DNA of 32,606 nucleotides, taken from contig CADAKX010000044.1 of the NCBI GenBank assembly GCA_902788605.1, forward strand, positions 1-32,606, written 5' to 3'. Source of the stretch: an uncultured Prevotellaceae bacterium (lineage in GTDB: Bacteria > Bacteroidota > Bacteroidia > Bacteroidales > Bacteroidaceae). Made by a program: the position numbers and the translations under genes. The notes under the pieces are model-generated. The model worked only from the letters and a program-made list of their open reading frames with translations, had not been told where the DNA came from and did not search any database. Each line of letters begins with the position of its first letter. Position 1 is the first letter of the stretch. Of this stretch, positions 1-5,983 are shown in pieces.

Positions 1-147
1 CTTCTTCACGGACGCCTGGTTCTGGATATAGTCTGAGAGCTCCTCAGTGCCAATGAAATGGTTGTCGTACACGGCCTTGGCGTAATACTTGCCGAAGGCC
101 TGGCTGTGACTGTTTTTGTTTTGAGATTTAATAAACTTTTGAGCCAT
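1..147 (-). CDS. HU-like DNA-binding protein, N-terminal part (cut by window edge)
   Basis: This reading frame starts at an ATG complementary to 145-147 and runs off the left edge after 49 codons. The visible protein begins MAQKFIKSQNKNSHSQAFGK and continues through a Tyr-Tyr-Ala-Lys segment into a predicted helix. This matches the start of the Bacteroidota-specific HU-like proteins that often sit beside primase and DUF4248-type genes in integrated elements. Such proteins are known or presumed to bind and bend DNA as dimers. The conserved beta-arm lies beyond the window, so the family call rests on the N-terminus and the neighbourhood. It shares strand with the primase and ATPase genes further right, but the cassette at 841-2251 separates it from them. 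A consensus -7 box far upstream (389-396) would give it an unusually long leader. Confidence 0.7.
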   Translation of the reverse strand, partial: MAQKFIKSQNKNSHSQAFGKYYAKAVYDNHFIGTEELSDYIQNQASVKK

Positions 148-388
148 AATACTTGATGATGTAAGATGTTTGATGTAAGATGTTAGATGGTTGGCAGGAC
201 TCACAGAGGACCTTTTGTCGAGACGCTTTCTTTGGGCTATCCGGATAGTCTTAACGGGTCGTTCGAATCATCCTTATGGGGGGTAAGGGATTATCCCTTT
301 GAGTCGTTCGGATAATCTTAATGACTCGTGCCGATGGTCTCGATGAGGCATAGGTGCCATCATGTCGTGTGGTTTTGCTTTCCGAGTA
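148..388 (-). other. Long non-coding leader upstream of the HU-like gene
   Basis: About 240 bases lie between the HU-like start codon and the nearest good minus-strand promoter box. No convincing gene is seen. The part next to the gene holds a degenerate repeat of GATGTAAGATG-type words (about 151-191). Further out are small inverted words such as GGGATTATCCC (about 287-297) and a twice-used GTCGTTCG word. If the promoter at 389-396 is the one used, this is a transcribed 5' leader that could carry regulation. I recognise no known riboswitch or leader family in it. Confidence 0.35.
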
Positions 389-396
389 CAAAGATA
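389..396 (-). promoter_or_regulatory. Putative Bacteroidota -7 box (TATCTTTG) for the HU-like gene
   Basis: Read on the minus strand this is TATCTTTG, a perfect match to the Bacteroidota sigma-ABfr -7 consensus TAnnTTTG. A TTG word lies about 22 bases further upstream, slightly longer than the usual 19-20 base spacing, so the -33 element is weak. Confidence 0.45.
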
Positions 397-414
397 CTAC
401 ATTGTGAAAAGCCG

Positions 415-464
415 TTGACAAGATATGATGAGCATTGATGAGCATTGACAAGATTTGATGAGCA
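415..464. repeat. Short tandem repeat, 20-10-20 base units
   Basis: The unit TTGACAAGATNTGATGAGCA occurs at 415-434 and 445-464 with one difference. A half unit TTGATGAGCA sits between them at 435-444. It lies immediately upstream of the putative HU promoter box. It is too short and too regular to be a CRISPR array, since there are no unique spacers. Confidence 0.7.
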
Positions 465-472
465 TCGCACGC

Positions 473-580
473 AGATTTTTTAAGCTCACACAGATCTTGA
501 CTATCTAAACAGATTCTAACAAAGCAGTCATCGAAATGACTGGCATCTGGAAGAAATAATCTGTGGGATCTGTGAGATCC
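473..580 (+). repeat. Structured 108-bp repeat, copy 1 (family B)
   Basis: This is the first of two tandem 108-bp copies; the second starts at 581. They are nearly identical. Each begins with an A-T rich stretch and CTCACACAGATCTTGAC, holds an internal hairpin with arms AGTCAT/ATGACT and loop CGAA, and ends in GGGATCTGTGAGATC. Copy 1 lacks the final GTGTGACA that completes the terminal inverted repeat in copy 2. An open frame across this stretch on the minus strand is a by-product of the repeat and not a gene. Confidence 0.85.
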
Positions 581-588
581 AGATTTTT

Positions 589-714
589 TAAGCTCACACA
601 GATCTTGACTATCTAAACAGATTCTAACAAAGCAGTCATCGAAATGACTATCATCTGGAAGAAATAATCTGTGGGATCTGTGAGATCTGTGTGACATTTT
701 TTTAGCGGGATTTG
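589..714 (+). repeat. Structured repeat copy 2; left member of a 126-bp direct repeat flanking the toxin-antitoxin cassette
   Basis: Positions 589-714 match 2249-2374 with only four mismatches. The element has perfect 12-bp terminal inverted repeats, TCACACAGATCT at 594-605 and AGATCTGTGTGA at 683-694. It has an internal hairpin at 634-649 and a nested CAGATT/AATCTG pair. A run of seven T follows the right terminal repeat, so on the plus strand the element looks like an oversized intrinsic terminator. The two copies lie 1,660 bases apart on either side of the three-gene cassette. Confidence 0.85.
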
Positions 715-789
715 TGGTAGAAAATTAAAAAAATGAGGTTTATAATTCATTTTAACACCAAATTAACGATGGGATTGAAAAAATAATTG

Positions 790-797
790 TAACTTTG
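790..797 (+). promoter_or_regulatory. Putative -7 box (TAACTTTG) of the Panacea cassette
   Basis: TAACTTTG matches the Bacteroidota TAnnTTTG consensus and lies 43 bases before the ATG at 841. No clear TTTG is seen at the expected -33 position. The 715-789 stretch is AT-rich and otherwise featureless. Confidence 0.5.
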
Positions 798-840
798 TGC
801 GCTAAAATGAACTAAGAGAATACTGAACACGAACTTGATT

Positions 841-1425
841 ATGAGTTTTGGATGTACTGTAAATAAGGACAAAAACGGAGCGCTTCTGGCTTATATCGCT
901 GAGAAGAACCCCGACATTCATCTTCGCAAACTGCTGAAGATGGTCTATCTCATTGATGAGAAATTCATGGAGAAGAGGGGATTCCCGCTCACCTGGTTTA
1001 ACTATCAGGCGTGGGAGAAAGGTCCAGTAGCCCCTGAGGTGTATGCCGTGAAGACAGGTGCATTCAGCTCGTTTGTACATTGTCAGAAGAACGAGGCAGG
1101 CAAGAATATTGTGACACCGGTACTGAAGCATGACTACTTGATAGCCAAGCAGATGGAGGTATATAGTCAGTATGAGAAAGAGATTATCGATAGCGTGATA
1201 AATGCATATAGCGCAAAGACGGCTGATGAGTTGAGTGACCTCACTCACCAGAAGAACTCTCTGTGGTCTATGATTGTTGAGGAACAGAAGGTGACATTCG
1301 TTGACGGCAAGTCGGATGTTGAGATTCCTCTGACACGACTCAACGAGGGCAACGAAGAAAAAGAGGCTGTCTACGATGAGGCCTTGGACTATATGCAATT
1401 CTGTAATGCTACATCATCATGCTAA
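841..1425 (+). CDS. Panacea-domain (DUF4065, SocA-like) antitoxin
   Basis: This 194-aa protein matches the Panacea/DUF4065 family. Features are an N-terminal helix with the pattern HLRKLLKMVYLIDEKFMEKR, the family-typical aromatic stretch Thr-Trp-Phe-Asn-Tyr-Gln-Ala-Trp-Glu-Lys-Gly-Pro-Val-Ala-Pro at about residues 55-70, and a later SDLTHQKNSLWS segment. Panacea proteins are known as promiscuous antitoxins encoded beside many unrelated toxins (PanTA systems). The ATG at 841 is preferred over a TTG six bases earlier. The gene overlaps the next by 7 bases, which suggests translational coupling and a toxin-antitoxin arrangement. The role as antitoxin is inferred from family and layout. The Panacea fold call itself is fairly secure. 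Confidence 0.8.
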   Translation: MSFGCTVNKDKNGALLAYIAEKNPDIHLRKLLKMVYLIDEKFMEKRGFPLTWFNYQAWEKGPVAPEVYAVKTGAFSSFVHCQKNEAGKNIVTPVLKHDYLIAKQMEVYSQYEKEIIDSVINAYSAKTADELSDLTHQKNSLWSMIVEEQKVTFVDGKSDVEIPLTRLNEGNEEKEAVYDEALDYMQFCNATSSC

Positions 1426-1883
1426 AGGCTAAGAACATTATCTACGGTTTCTGTAAATATACCAATCCACCGAAAAACAAGTATCTGATTTCGCTATACA
1501 GGAGCGAGGAACTGAACATCATTGCAGTGTTTCCTACTTCTCAGCATAGGGCTGGTGTAGCTGTCCCCAAGCATGGTAGTAACATACGCGACGGCAAGGT
1601 AATCTCTTACGTGTTTAATGCTGGTCATCCCATTGGCAAGAAGAAGGACAGCGACGAGGATTTTTCTTTCCCTCTTCAGACAACCATTCCGTTTGACTAC
1701 TGTTTCCGTGAGGGTGAGCAAGATGTACTGTTGAAGACTTTTGAAAATCCACAGGTGGTGGGTGTGCTGTCGGATAAGGAGTATATCGACTTGATTTACG
1801 CATTCTATACGAGTCCATTGACACCATTGAAGTACAAGCCCATCTTCGATAAGATCCTCCAAGATTATTTCTCTAAGAAATGA
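1419..1883 (+). CDS. Candidate toxin partner of the Panacea antitoxin, unknown family
   Basis: This 154-aa soluble protein has no signal peptide or membrane segment. Visible features are a Tyr-rich N-terminus (KNIIYGFCKYTNPPKNKYLI), a beta-rich stretch with SQHRAGVAVPKHG near residues 42-54, a Tyr-Val-Phe-Asn-Ala-Gly-His motif near 66-72, a DEDFSFPLQTTIPFDY segment near 80-95, and a helical C-terminus. The first half resembles a small beta-barrel of the PemK/MazF kind in general appearance, but I cannot name a family. It overlaps the Panacea gene by 7 bases and the next gene by 4 bases (ATGA). In PanTA loci the gene partnered with Panacea is normally the toxin, so that role is inferred. An immunity or accessory role is possible. 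Confidence 0.6.
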   Translation: MLKAKNIIYGFCKYTNPPKNKYLISLYRSEELNIIAVFPTSQHRAGVAVPKHGSNIRDGKVISYVFNAGHPIGKKKDSDEDFSFPLQTTIPFDYCFREGEQDVLLKTFENPQVVGVLSDKEYIDLIYAFYTSPLTPLKYKPIFDKILQDYFSKK

Positions 1884-2251
1884 GCGAGAACGATATTACT
1901 TACCAAATACGCGGGGCCATCTTCGACGTTTATAATACGCTAGGCCCAGGGCTCTTGGAATCTGTGTATGAAGAAGCCTTATGTTTTGAACTCCATCAGC
2001 GTGGCCTTCAAGTAGCCAGACAAATAGAGGTTCCCATCAACTATAAAGGACACAAGCTAAAGAATGACCTTAGACTTGATGTCCTTGTAGAAGACCAGAT
2101 AATCATTGAGCTGAAATCCGTTGAGGAAATCAAACCTGTTTTCTTCAAGCAGCTGAAGACCTATCTCAAACTGATGGATAAGAAACTAGGACTGCTAGTG
2201 AACTTTGGTGAGTACGACATGAAGAATGGAATCCATCGCATTATTCTATAA
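1880..2251 (+). CDS. GxxExxY protein (PD-(D/E)XK nuclease fold)
   Basis: This 123-aa protein carries the signature GLLESVY (residues about 25-31) that names the GxxExxY family. It is followed by a nuclease-like core with Leu-Asp-Val-Leu-Val-Glu-Asp and IIELKSVEEI, which supplies the Asp and the Glu-x-Lys of a PD-(D/E)XK active site. Length is normal for the family. Members are common in Bacteroidota and other phyla, and their cellular function is not established. The start codon overlaps the preceding stop as ATGA, so it is the third gene of a translationally coupled operon. Its stop codon is made by the first three bases of the right-hand direct repeat. The family call is strong; participation in the toxin-antitoxin system is inference. 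Confidence 0.85.
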   Translation: MSENDITYQIRGAIFDVYNTLGPGLLESVYEEALCFELHQRGLQVARQIEVPINYKGHKLKNDLRLDVLVEDQIIIELKSVEEIKPVFFKQLKTYLKLMDKKLGLLVNFGEYDMKNGIHRIIL

Positions 2252-2374
2252 GCTCACACAGATCTTGACTATCTAAACAGATCCTAACAAAGCAGTCATC
2301 GAAATGACTGGCATCTGGAAGAAATAATCTGTGGGATCTGTGAGATCTGTGTGACATTTTTTTAGCGGAATTTG
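2249..2374 (+). repeat. Structured repeat copy 3; right member of the 126-bp direct repeat
   Basis: This copy is almost identical to 589-714, with the same terminal inverted repeats, internal AGTCAT/ATGACT hairpin and T-run. It fills the gap between two convergent genes exactly. It provides the stop codon of the GxxExxY gene at its left end and overlaps the last codons and stop (complement 2362-2364) of the small HTH gene at its right end. By position and shape it may act as a terminator for one or both genes. Confidence 0.85.
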
Positions 2375-2592
2375 ACGTGTTTCTTTGGGGGCTCGGACTC
2401 TTCGGGAGGCAGGTGGATGTTGTAGTTGTGGCAGACGTAGTCCAGGGCATCGCCACGCAGGGTTTTGGCATTAAGCGGACTGCCAAGATTGGCCAGTTCT
2501 TGCCTGCAGGTGCGAAGATAGCGGTTGAAGGTGGAGTACGATACATCGGCCAATCTGGCCAGTTCTGATTTTCTATAGGTTTTATTATTCAT
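2362..2592 (-). CDS. Small HTH protein, DUF4248-like
   Basis: This 76-aa protein starts at the ATG complementary to 2590-2592 (MNNKTYRKSELARLADVSYS). A longer reading upstream would only translate repeat DNA. The N-terminal half looks like a winged or simple helix-turn-helix (ELARLADVSYSTFNRYLRTC), followed by a conserved-looking DALDYVCHNYNIHLP and a charged tail. It resembles the DUF4248 proteins that sit beside primase/helicase and HU-like genes in Bacteroidota integrated elements, although I am less sure of the exact family than of the HTH. It follows the primase gene on the same strand after 48 bases. Its last codons lie in a repeat element, so its extreme C-terminus may have been altered. 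Confidence 0.6.
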   Translation of the reverse strand: MNNKTYRKSELARLADVSYSTFNRYLRTCRQELANLGSPLNAKTLRGDALDYVCHNYNIHLPPEESEPPKKHVKFR

Positions 2593-2601
2593 AATAATTC
2601 G

Positions 2602-2683
2602 TTTTAAGCTCACACAGATCTTAACCATCTAAACAGATTTCTATCTAATACTATCTGTGGGATCTGTGAGATCCGTGTGAAAT
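2602..2683 (+). repeat. Structured repeat copy 4, internally deleted, overlapping the primase 3' end
   Basis: The ends match family B (TTTTAAGCTCACACAGATCT on the left, GGGATCTGTGAGATCCGTGTGA on the right). The middle, including the AGTCAT hairpin, is missing, giving about 82 bases. The right half is read in frame as the last residues of the primase, ending His-Thr-Asp-Leu-Thr-Asp-Pro-Thr-Asp-Ser-Ile-Arg, and the primase stop codon lies inside the repeat. Confidence 0.75.
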
Positions 2684-3813
2684 AAGTAATCAACGATATC
2701 GATTTTCCGGGCTTTCTGCTCGGGGGTGGCGTGGTCCTCCAGGAGGCGGGAGATGCGGAGAGGGTAGCGGAAGGGGTAGGTTTTCGAGGCTTGCTGGAGG
2801 ATATCGAGCCACTGCTTGTAGGCCTCGCCTGTCTCGTCGGTGTCAGGGAATACCACCACCTTGTGGTTCACCAGCGGGGCAAGGAGCTCGGGCTTAAACA
2901 TCTGGAGGCCGCCGCAGGACATCCAGATGAAATCCTTGAAAATCTCGGAGAGAATAACAGCTGTCTTCTCGCTCTCTACTATACAGACGGCAGATGGCCG
3001 ATGGCTGAAGTCTGATGTAAGAAGGTTGAGGCCGAAGAGGCAGTGTTGGAGATTGTAGTTCGCAGGGAGTTTATCCTTCAGAAGTGAGTGGACCCAGGTG
3101 GGGTTGTGGTTCTTGTCACGATGACAGTCGGGCTGGTAGTACATGATCTTGCCGGTATGCACCTGCTGCTGGTCGTCTATCTCCCAGAAGATGACACCAC
3201 CGTCTTTCGAGGCTCCTAGGCGGTAGCGGGAGGCAGCGTGGCGCAGCTGGGATTCGGTGAGATAGCCCGCAGAAACGGCGGATCTACAGAACACCGAATC
3301 CAGGGACATGGACCTCGAAACGAGGTCTGCATCCAAGGGAACGAGGGTTGTTTGAGGTCCCGCAGCGCTCGAGCTTTGCTCGCTTGCTACCGAAGGGACG
3401 CAAGAAATAGCAGAAATGGCAGAAATTTCTTTTTTCTCGACCACGGATTGCTCGGATGACACGGATTCATTTTTATTCGTTTGATCCGTGCGATCCGTGT
3501 TCGTTTTAACAGGCGCATCGTCAATCAGCACTATATGGAATTGCTCAACCAGCCAATCGCAGGCTTCGATGAAGGACTTGTTATCGTTGTCCATCACCAG
3601 CTTGATGACGTCGCCACCTTTGCCACAGACGAAGCACTTGTAGATGTTCCGCACTTTGTTCACGTGCATCGAGGGGTGCTTGTCGTCGTGATACCAGCAT
3701 TTGGTGCGCTTTGTCTGTTTGCCCGTGCCGTATAGGGTGATGCCGAGTTTCGAGCATACGTCAAAGATGGGCACCTCGCGGATCTTTTTGAGATTTAATT
3801 CATCGTATTTCAT
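2641..3813 (-). CDS. CHC2 zinc-finger primase-like protein with Toprim-like C-terminal domain (DUF6371-like)
   Basis: The 390-aa protein has a zinc ribbon made of Cys39, His42, Cys60 and Cys63 (C-x2-H-x17-C-x2-C), the arrangement of DnaG-type CHC2 fingers. A low-complexity linker (about 105-170) follows. The C-terminal half has LGASKDGGVIFWEID and GKIMYYQPD of the DUF6371 type, then a Toprim-like VCIVESEKTAVILSE and VVVFPDTDETGE. These suggest a primase or primase-like protein acting in replication of a mobile element together with the ATPase gene upstream. The linker is built from short repeats (see findings), and the last dozen residues are encoded by a repeat element, so both segments are probably not conserved. 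The Toprim call is weaker than the zinc finger. Confidence 0.75.
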   Translation of the reverse strand: MKYDELNLKKIREVPIFDVCSKLGITLYGTGKQTKRTKCWYHDDKHPSMHVNKVRNIYKCFVCGKGGDVIKLVMDNDNKSFIEACDWLVEQFHIVLIDDAPVKTNTDRTDQTNKNESVSSEQSVVEKKEISAISAISCVPSVASEQSSSAAGPQTTLVPLDADLVSRSMSLDSVFCRSAVSAGYLTESQLRHAASRYRLGASKDGGVIFWEIDDQQQVHTGKIMYYQPDCHRDKNHNPTWVHSLLKDKLPANYNLQHCLFGLNLLTSDFSHRPSAVCIVESEKTAVILSEIFKDFIWMSCGGLQMFKPELLAPLVNHKVVVFPDTDETGEAYKQWLDILQQASKTYPFRYPLRISRLLEDHATPEQKARKIDIVDYLFHTDLTDPTDSIR

Positions 3814-3864
3814 AACTTTTCAATTTTTTCCTGCGGTGAAGGCTCAGGGGGCCCCTCATACTAT

Positions 3865-3885
3865 ATTCTCTCTCGTAGAGAGAAT
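3865..3885. terminator. Hairpin between the ATPase and primase genes
   Basis: ATTCTCTC and GAGAGAAT form a perfect 8-bp stem with a 5-base loop, flanked by CATAC/GTATG words that could extend it. It sits in the 105-base gap between the two minus-strand genes. No strong T-run follows in either direction, so it may be an attenuator, a processing site or a remnant repeat and not a true terminator. Confidence 0.4.
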
Positions 3886-3918
3886 TACGTATGGGGTCTG
3901 CAGCATCACCTACGGACA

Positions 3919-5112
3919 TTAGAATGGGAGGTCTTGCTGGATGGGCTCGGGCATCGGCAATAAATACTCCTTCTTGCCGAAGGGATTCTTGCTCTGCATG
4001 ATGACCTTCTCGTTTACCGCCTGGCGGAGGATCTCGTCGTGTATCTTGTCCTTGATGGCATTCGTCTTGGAGTATATCTCCGTCTTCAGCACATCCTCCT
4101 GATACGGCTGTCCCGGCGTCATGATGTCTGTAAACAGCAGCTTCACGTCGAACACGTGCTTGCGGCCTTCCTTGTGGGCATACTTCGGGTTCAGGTCGCC
4201 ATACGGTTTGTTCGGGCGACCGCCACTCTTTTCGAGCTTGGCCACCATCTTGCGCTGCGCCTCAAACTGGGCCTCCAGCAACTGCTTCTCCGTGCATCGA
4301 TAGGGTATGCCATCGTCGTCCACGCCAAAGCTCAGCCCCTCAGGGATGTCGTATTTTCGCGTGTCGGTCTGCGCCCACGTAAAGATGCGCTCTGACGACT
4401 TGGCACACTCGTACATCTCGAAGGCCTTATGCTTCAACTCGGTGCCTATCCAGCCGCGCGGGTTGTGGTCTTCGATGGACTTGTTCTGGTGGAGCACGCA
4501 CACGATGGCACAGTGATACTCCGAGGCCAGGTGCATCAGCCGTTCCATCACGTTCTGGGCTATCACGCCATCGTTGATGTCAGAGACCAAGTCACGCAGT
4601 CCGTCCAGTATCACGAGGTCGGGCTTACGGTAACGTACAGCGACCTCCAGCGACGGCAATCGCTCGTTCACAGGCTTTTGGCGGACATTATACACGTCGA
4701 ACTGCTCGCTGGGAAACTGATCCTGCTGGATGCCTGTCATCTGGCAGATACGCTGGCAGAGGATGTCTTTCGTCGATTCATCACTCTGCTCTGTATCGTA
4801 CCACATCACGTGCAGACGGGTTGGCTCGATCCGCTGTAGGGAGAGCACCTCGCTGCGAAAGCACAGCGCCATCAGTATGCTGCATACGAATGTCTTGCCG
4901 CTTTTGGCCTTGCCCGAGAGTCCTGTCAGCTCGCCGCGTGCAAAGCACGGCCGGTCATGGAACCGGAAGAGGAACTCCACCGGTGGGAGTTCCTTCGTGG
5001 GCGTAATCCTAAACGCTTCCAGCTCCTTCAGCCGCTTCTCGTCCTCAGGGGAAAATCCTGCCAGCGCCAGCTCCTGCTGCACCGCGCCCAGCGCTACTGA
5101 ATTGATTTCCAT
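3919..5112 (-). CDS. RecA-fold/AAA_25 ATPase, RepA-like helicase of a mobile element
   Basis: This 397-aa protein has a P-loop GKAKSGKT at residues 67-74, a Walker B strand LVILD at 166-170 ending in Asp170, and a sensor-like HQN at 208-210. That is the layout of the AAA_25/RepA-like hexameric helicases found in plasmids and integrative elements. The N-terminal 60 residues hold a short helical region and an oligomerisation-type segment. The C-terminal 120 residues are charged and contain a GGRPNKPYGDLN stretch, perhaps a DNA-contacting winged-helix tail. Together with the primase it would load on and unwind DNA. It is the upstream partner in a minus-strand cluster. Similar ATPases also occur in cryptic prophages, and I see no integrase here to decide which element type this is. 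Confidence 0.75.
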   Translation of the reverse strand: MEINSVALGAVQQELALAGFSPEDEKRLKELEAFRITPTKELPPVEFLFRFHDRPCFARGELTGLSGKAKSGKTFVCSILMALCFRSEVLSLQRIEPTRLHVMWYDTEQSDESTKDILCQRICQMTGIQQDQFPSEQFDVYNVRQKPVNERLPSLEVAVRYRKPDLVILDGLRDLVSDINDGVIAQNVMERLMHLASEYHCAIVCVLHQNKSIEDHNPRGWIGTELKHKAFEMYECAKSSERIFTWAQTDTRKYDIPEGLSFGVDDDGIPYRCTEKQLLEAQFEAQRKMVAKLEKSGGRPNKPYGDLNPKYAHKEGRKHVFDVKLLFTDIMTPGQPYQEDVLKTEIYSKTNAIKDKIHDEILRQAVNEKVIMQSKNPFGKKEYLLPMPEPIQQDLPF

Positions 5113-5134
5113 TTCTCTTCATATCCAATTATTA

Positions 5135-5306
5135 GCCCCATACAGGGGCATTGTTTTGTTTGTATCCATTATTCGTAGGGTTTTCACCCTACGCTAATTT
5201 ATATTACCCTTTCAGGGTATCCATGACCCCGTCGGGGTCTACTACCATAACGTAGGGTCTTGGCCCTACGGGGGCCTTGACCCTAAACATTGCCCCTGTA
5301 GGGGGC
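5135..5306. repeat. Cluster of six small GC-stem hairpins
   Basis: Six separate perfect or near-perfect inverted repeats follow one another: 5135-5149 (GCCCC/GGGGC), 5174-5193 (CGTAGGG/CCCTACG), 5205-5219 (TACCCT/AGGGTA), 5225-5239 (GACCCC/GGGGTC), 5251-5270 (CGTAGGG/CCCTACG) and 5292-5306 (GCCCC/GGGGC). Loops are 3-6 bases. They fill the gap between the ATPase start and the stop of the next minus-strand gene. A minus-strand open frame across them is not credible as a gene. The cluster may terminate, stabilise or process mRNA, or may be mobile palindromes accumulated in tandem. Confidence 0.75.
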
Positions 5307-5627
5307 TCATAACTCTTCTTCTTTCTGTTTGCCCTTGATTGCCATCTGGCAATCGTCGTCCTCATCCTGATAGATAAAGTCCGAGAAGAAGAACCAGTTA
5401 TCATTAAAGTCCTCCACCTCCATGTGCGATGTCAATCGTATCATCAGCATGGTGAACTCCGCCGCATATTTTGCTGCCAGCATCCGGTTAAACGCACTGC
5501 TCTCCGCATTTGGGTAATACTCCTTCTGCGCATCGTCCAGTGTCAACACTCGCTCAAACTGAGCCTTAAATCTGTCGTACAGCTGAATGCATCGCTGTTC
5601 TCTCTGATTAATTTCTTTCATTTTCAT
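5307..5627 (-). CDS. Small unknown protein, 106 aa
   Basis: I do not recognise this protein. The start is placed at the ATG complementary to 5625-5627 (MKMKEINQREQRCIQLYDRF); an ATG two codons later is equally possible, and upstream codons look like AT-rich leader. The product is soluble, mostly helical, with a central AAKYAAEFTMLMIRLTS helix and an acidic, aromatic end (DNWFFFSDFIYQDEDDD) followed by a Lys/Glu tail. It lies between the ATPase and another small gene on the same strand and probably belongs to the same element. The good codon structure and position support a real gene. Confidence 0.5.
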   Translation of the reverse strand: MKMKEINQREQRCIQLYDRFKAQFERVLTLDDAQKEYYPNAESSAFNRMLAAKYAAEFTMLMIRLTSHMEVEDFNDNWFFFSDFIYQDEDDDCQMAIKGKQKEEEL

Positions 5628-5671
5628 TTGTTTTGTTTTGATTGTAATTATTCTGAGTATGATGTTTTGTA

Positions 5672-5983
5672 TCACGACTCTTTCTTTCTGCCGATGGGAG
5701 ATCCTGCATGCGACCGTTTGATGGTTTCTGGAGAGCCGTCTTCCCTCTCGGCCACTTCATAGGTGATTAGCCCAATACGGGTACACATATCCAAAAAATC
5801 TGCTCTTGAAACCAGCTGGGCAATGCCTAACATAATCCGGAACAACGTGCGATTTGTCATACGGAAAAACTTTTTTGATGATAGATTGTTTCTGTCAAGA
5901 TGGTTCTCCTGGCAAAACGTTGCGACGTTGGTTTTACTCCTTGAGTTCTTAATAAGGCCGAGGATGTCTGATTCTGAAATCAT
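5672..5983 (-). CDS. Small unknown protein, 103 aa
   Basis: I do not recognise this protein. It begins MISESDILGLIKNSRSKTNV at an ATG complementary to 5981-5983 and is basic overall. A middle segment SSKKFFRMTNRTLFRIMLGI could be helix-turn-helix-like, but I cannot support a family. The end (SPETIKRSHAGSPIGRKKES) is low in complexity. It is the first gene of the minus-strand cluster that continues into the ATPase and primase, with a consensus promoter box 56 bases upstream. A regulatory or replication-accessory role would fit the place but is only inference. Confidence 0.5.
   Translation of the reverse strand: MISESDILGLIKNSRSKTNVATFCQENHLDRNNLSSKKFFRMTNRTLFRIMLGIAQLVSRADFLDMCTRIGLITYEVAEREDGSPETIKRSHAGSPIGRKKES

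Noticed and set aside
415-464. Possible CRISPR-like array
   Set aside because: Units are contiguous, with no unique spacers, and there are no cas genes.
251-697. Minus-strand frame with SHRSHR repeats
   Set aside because: It translates the two tandem copies of the family B repeat and has no gene-like context.
802-1398. Minus-strand frame opposite the Panacea gene
   Set aside because: The plus-strand frame has a recognised domain and coupled neighbours; this one is a shadow.
5204-5404. Minus-strand frame across the hairpin cluster
   Set aside because: It overlaps a better gene and translates palindromes (PVGPRPYVMVVDPDG); no family resemblance.
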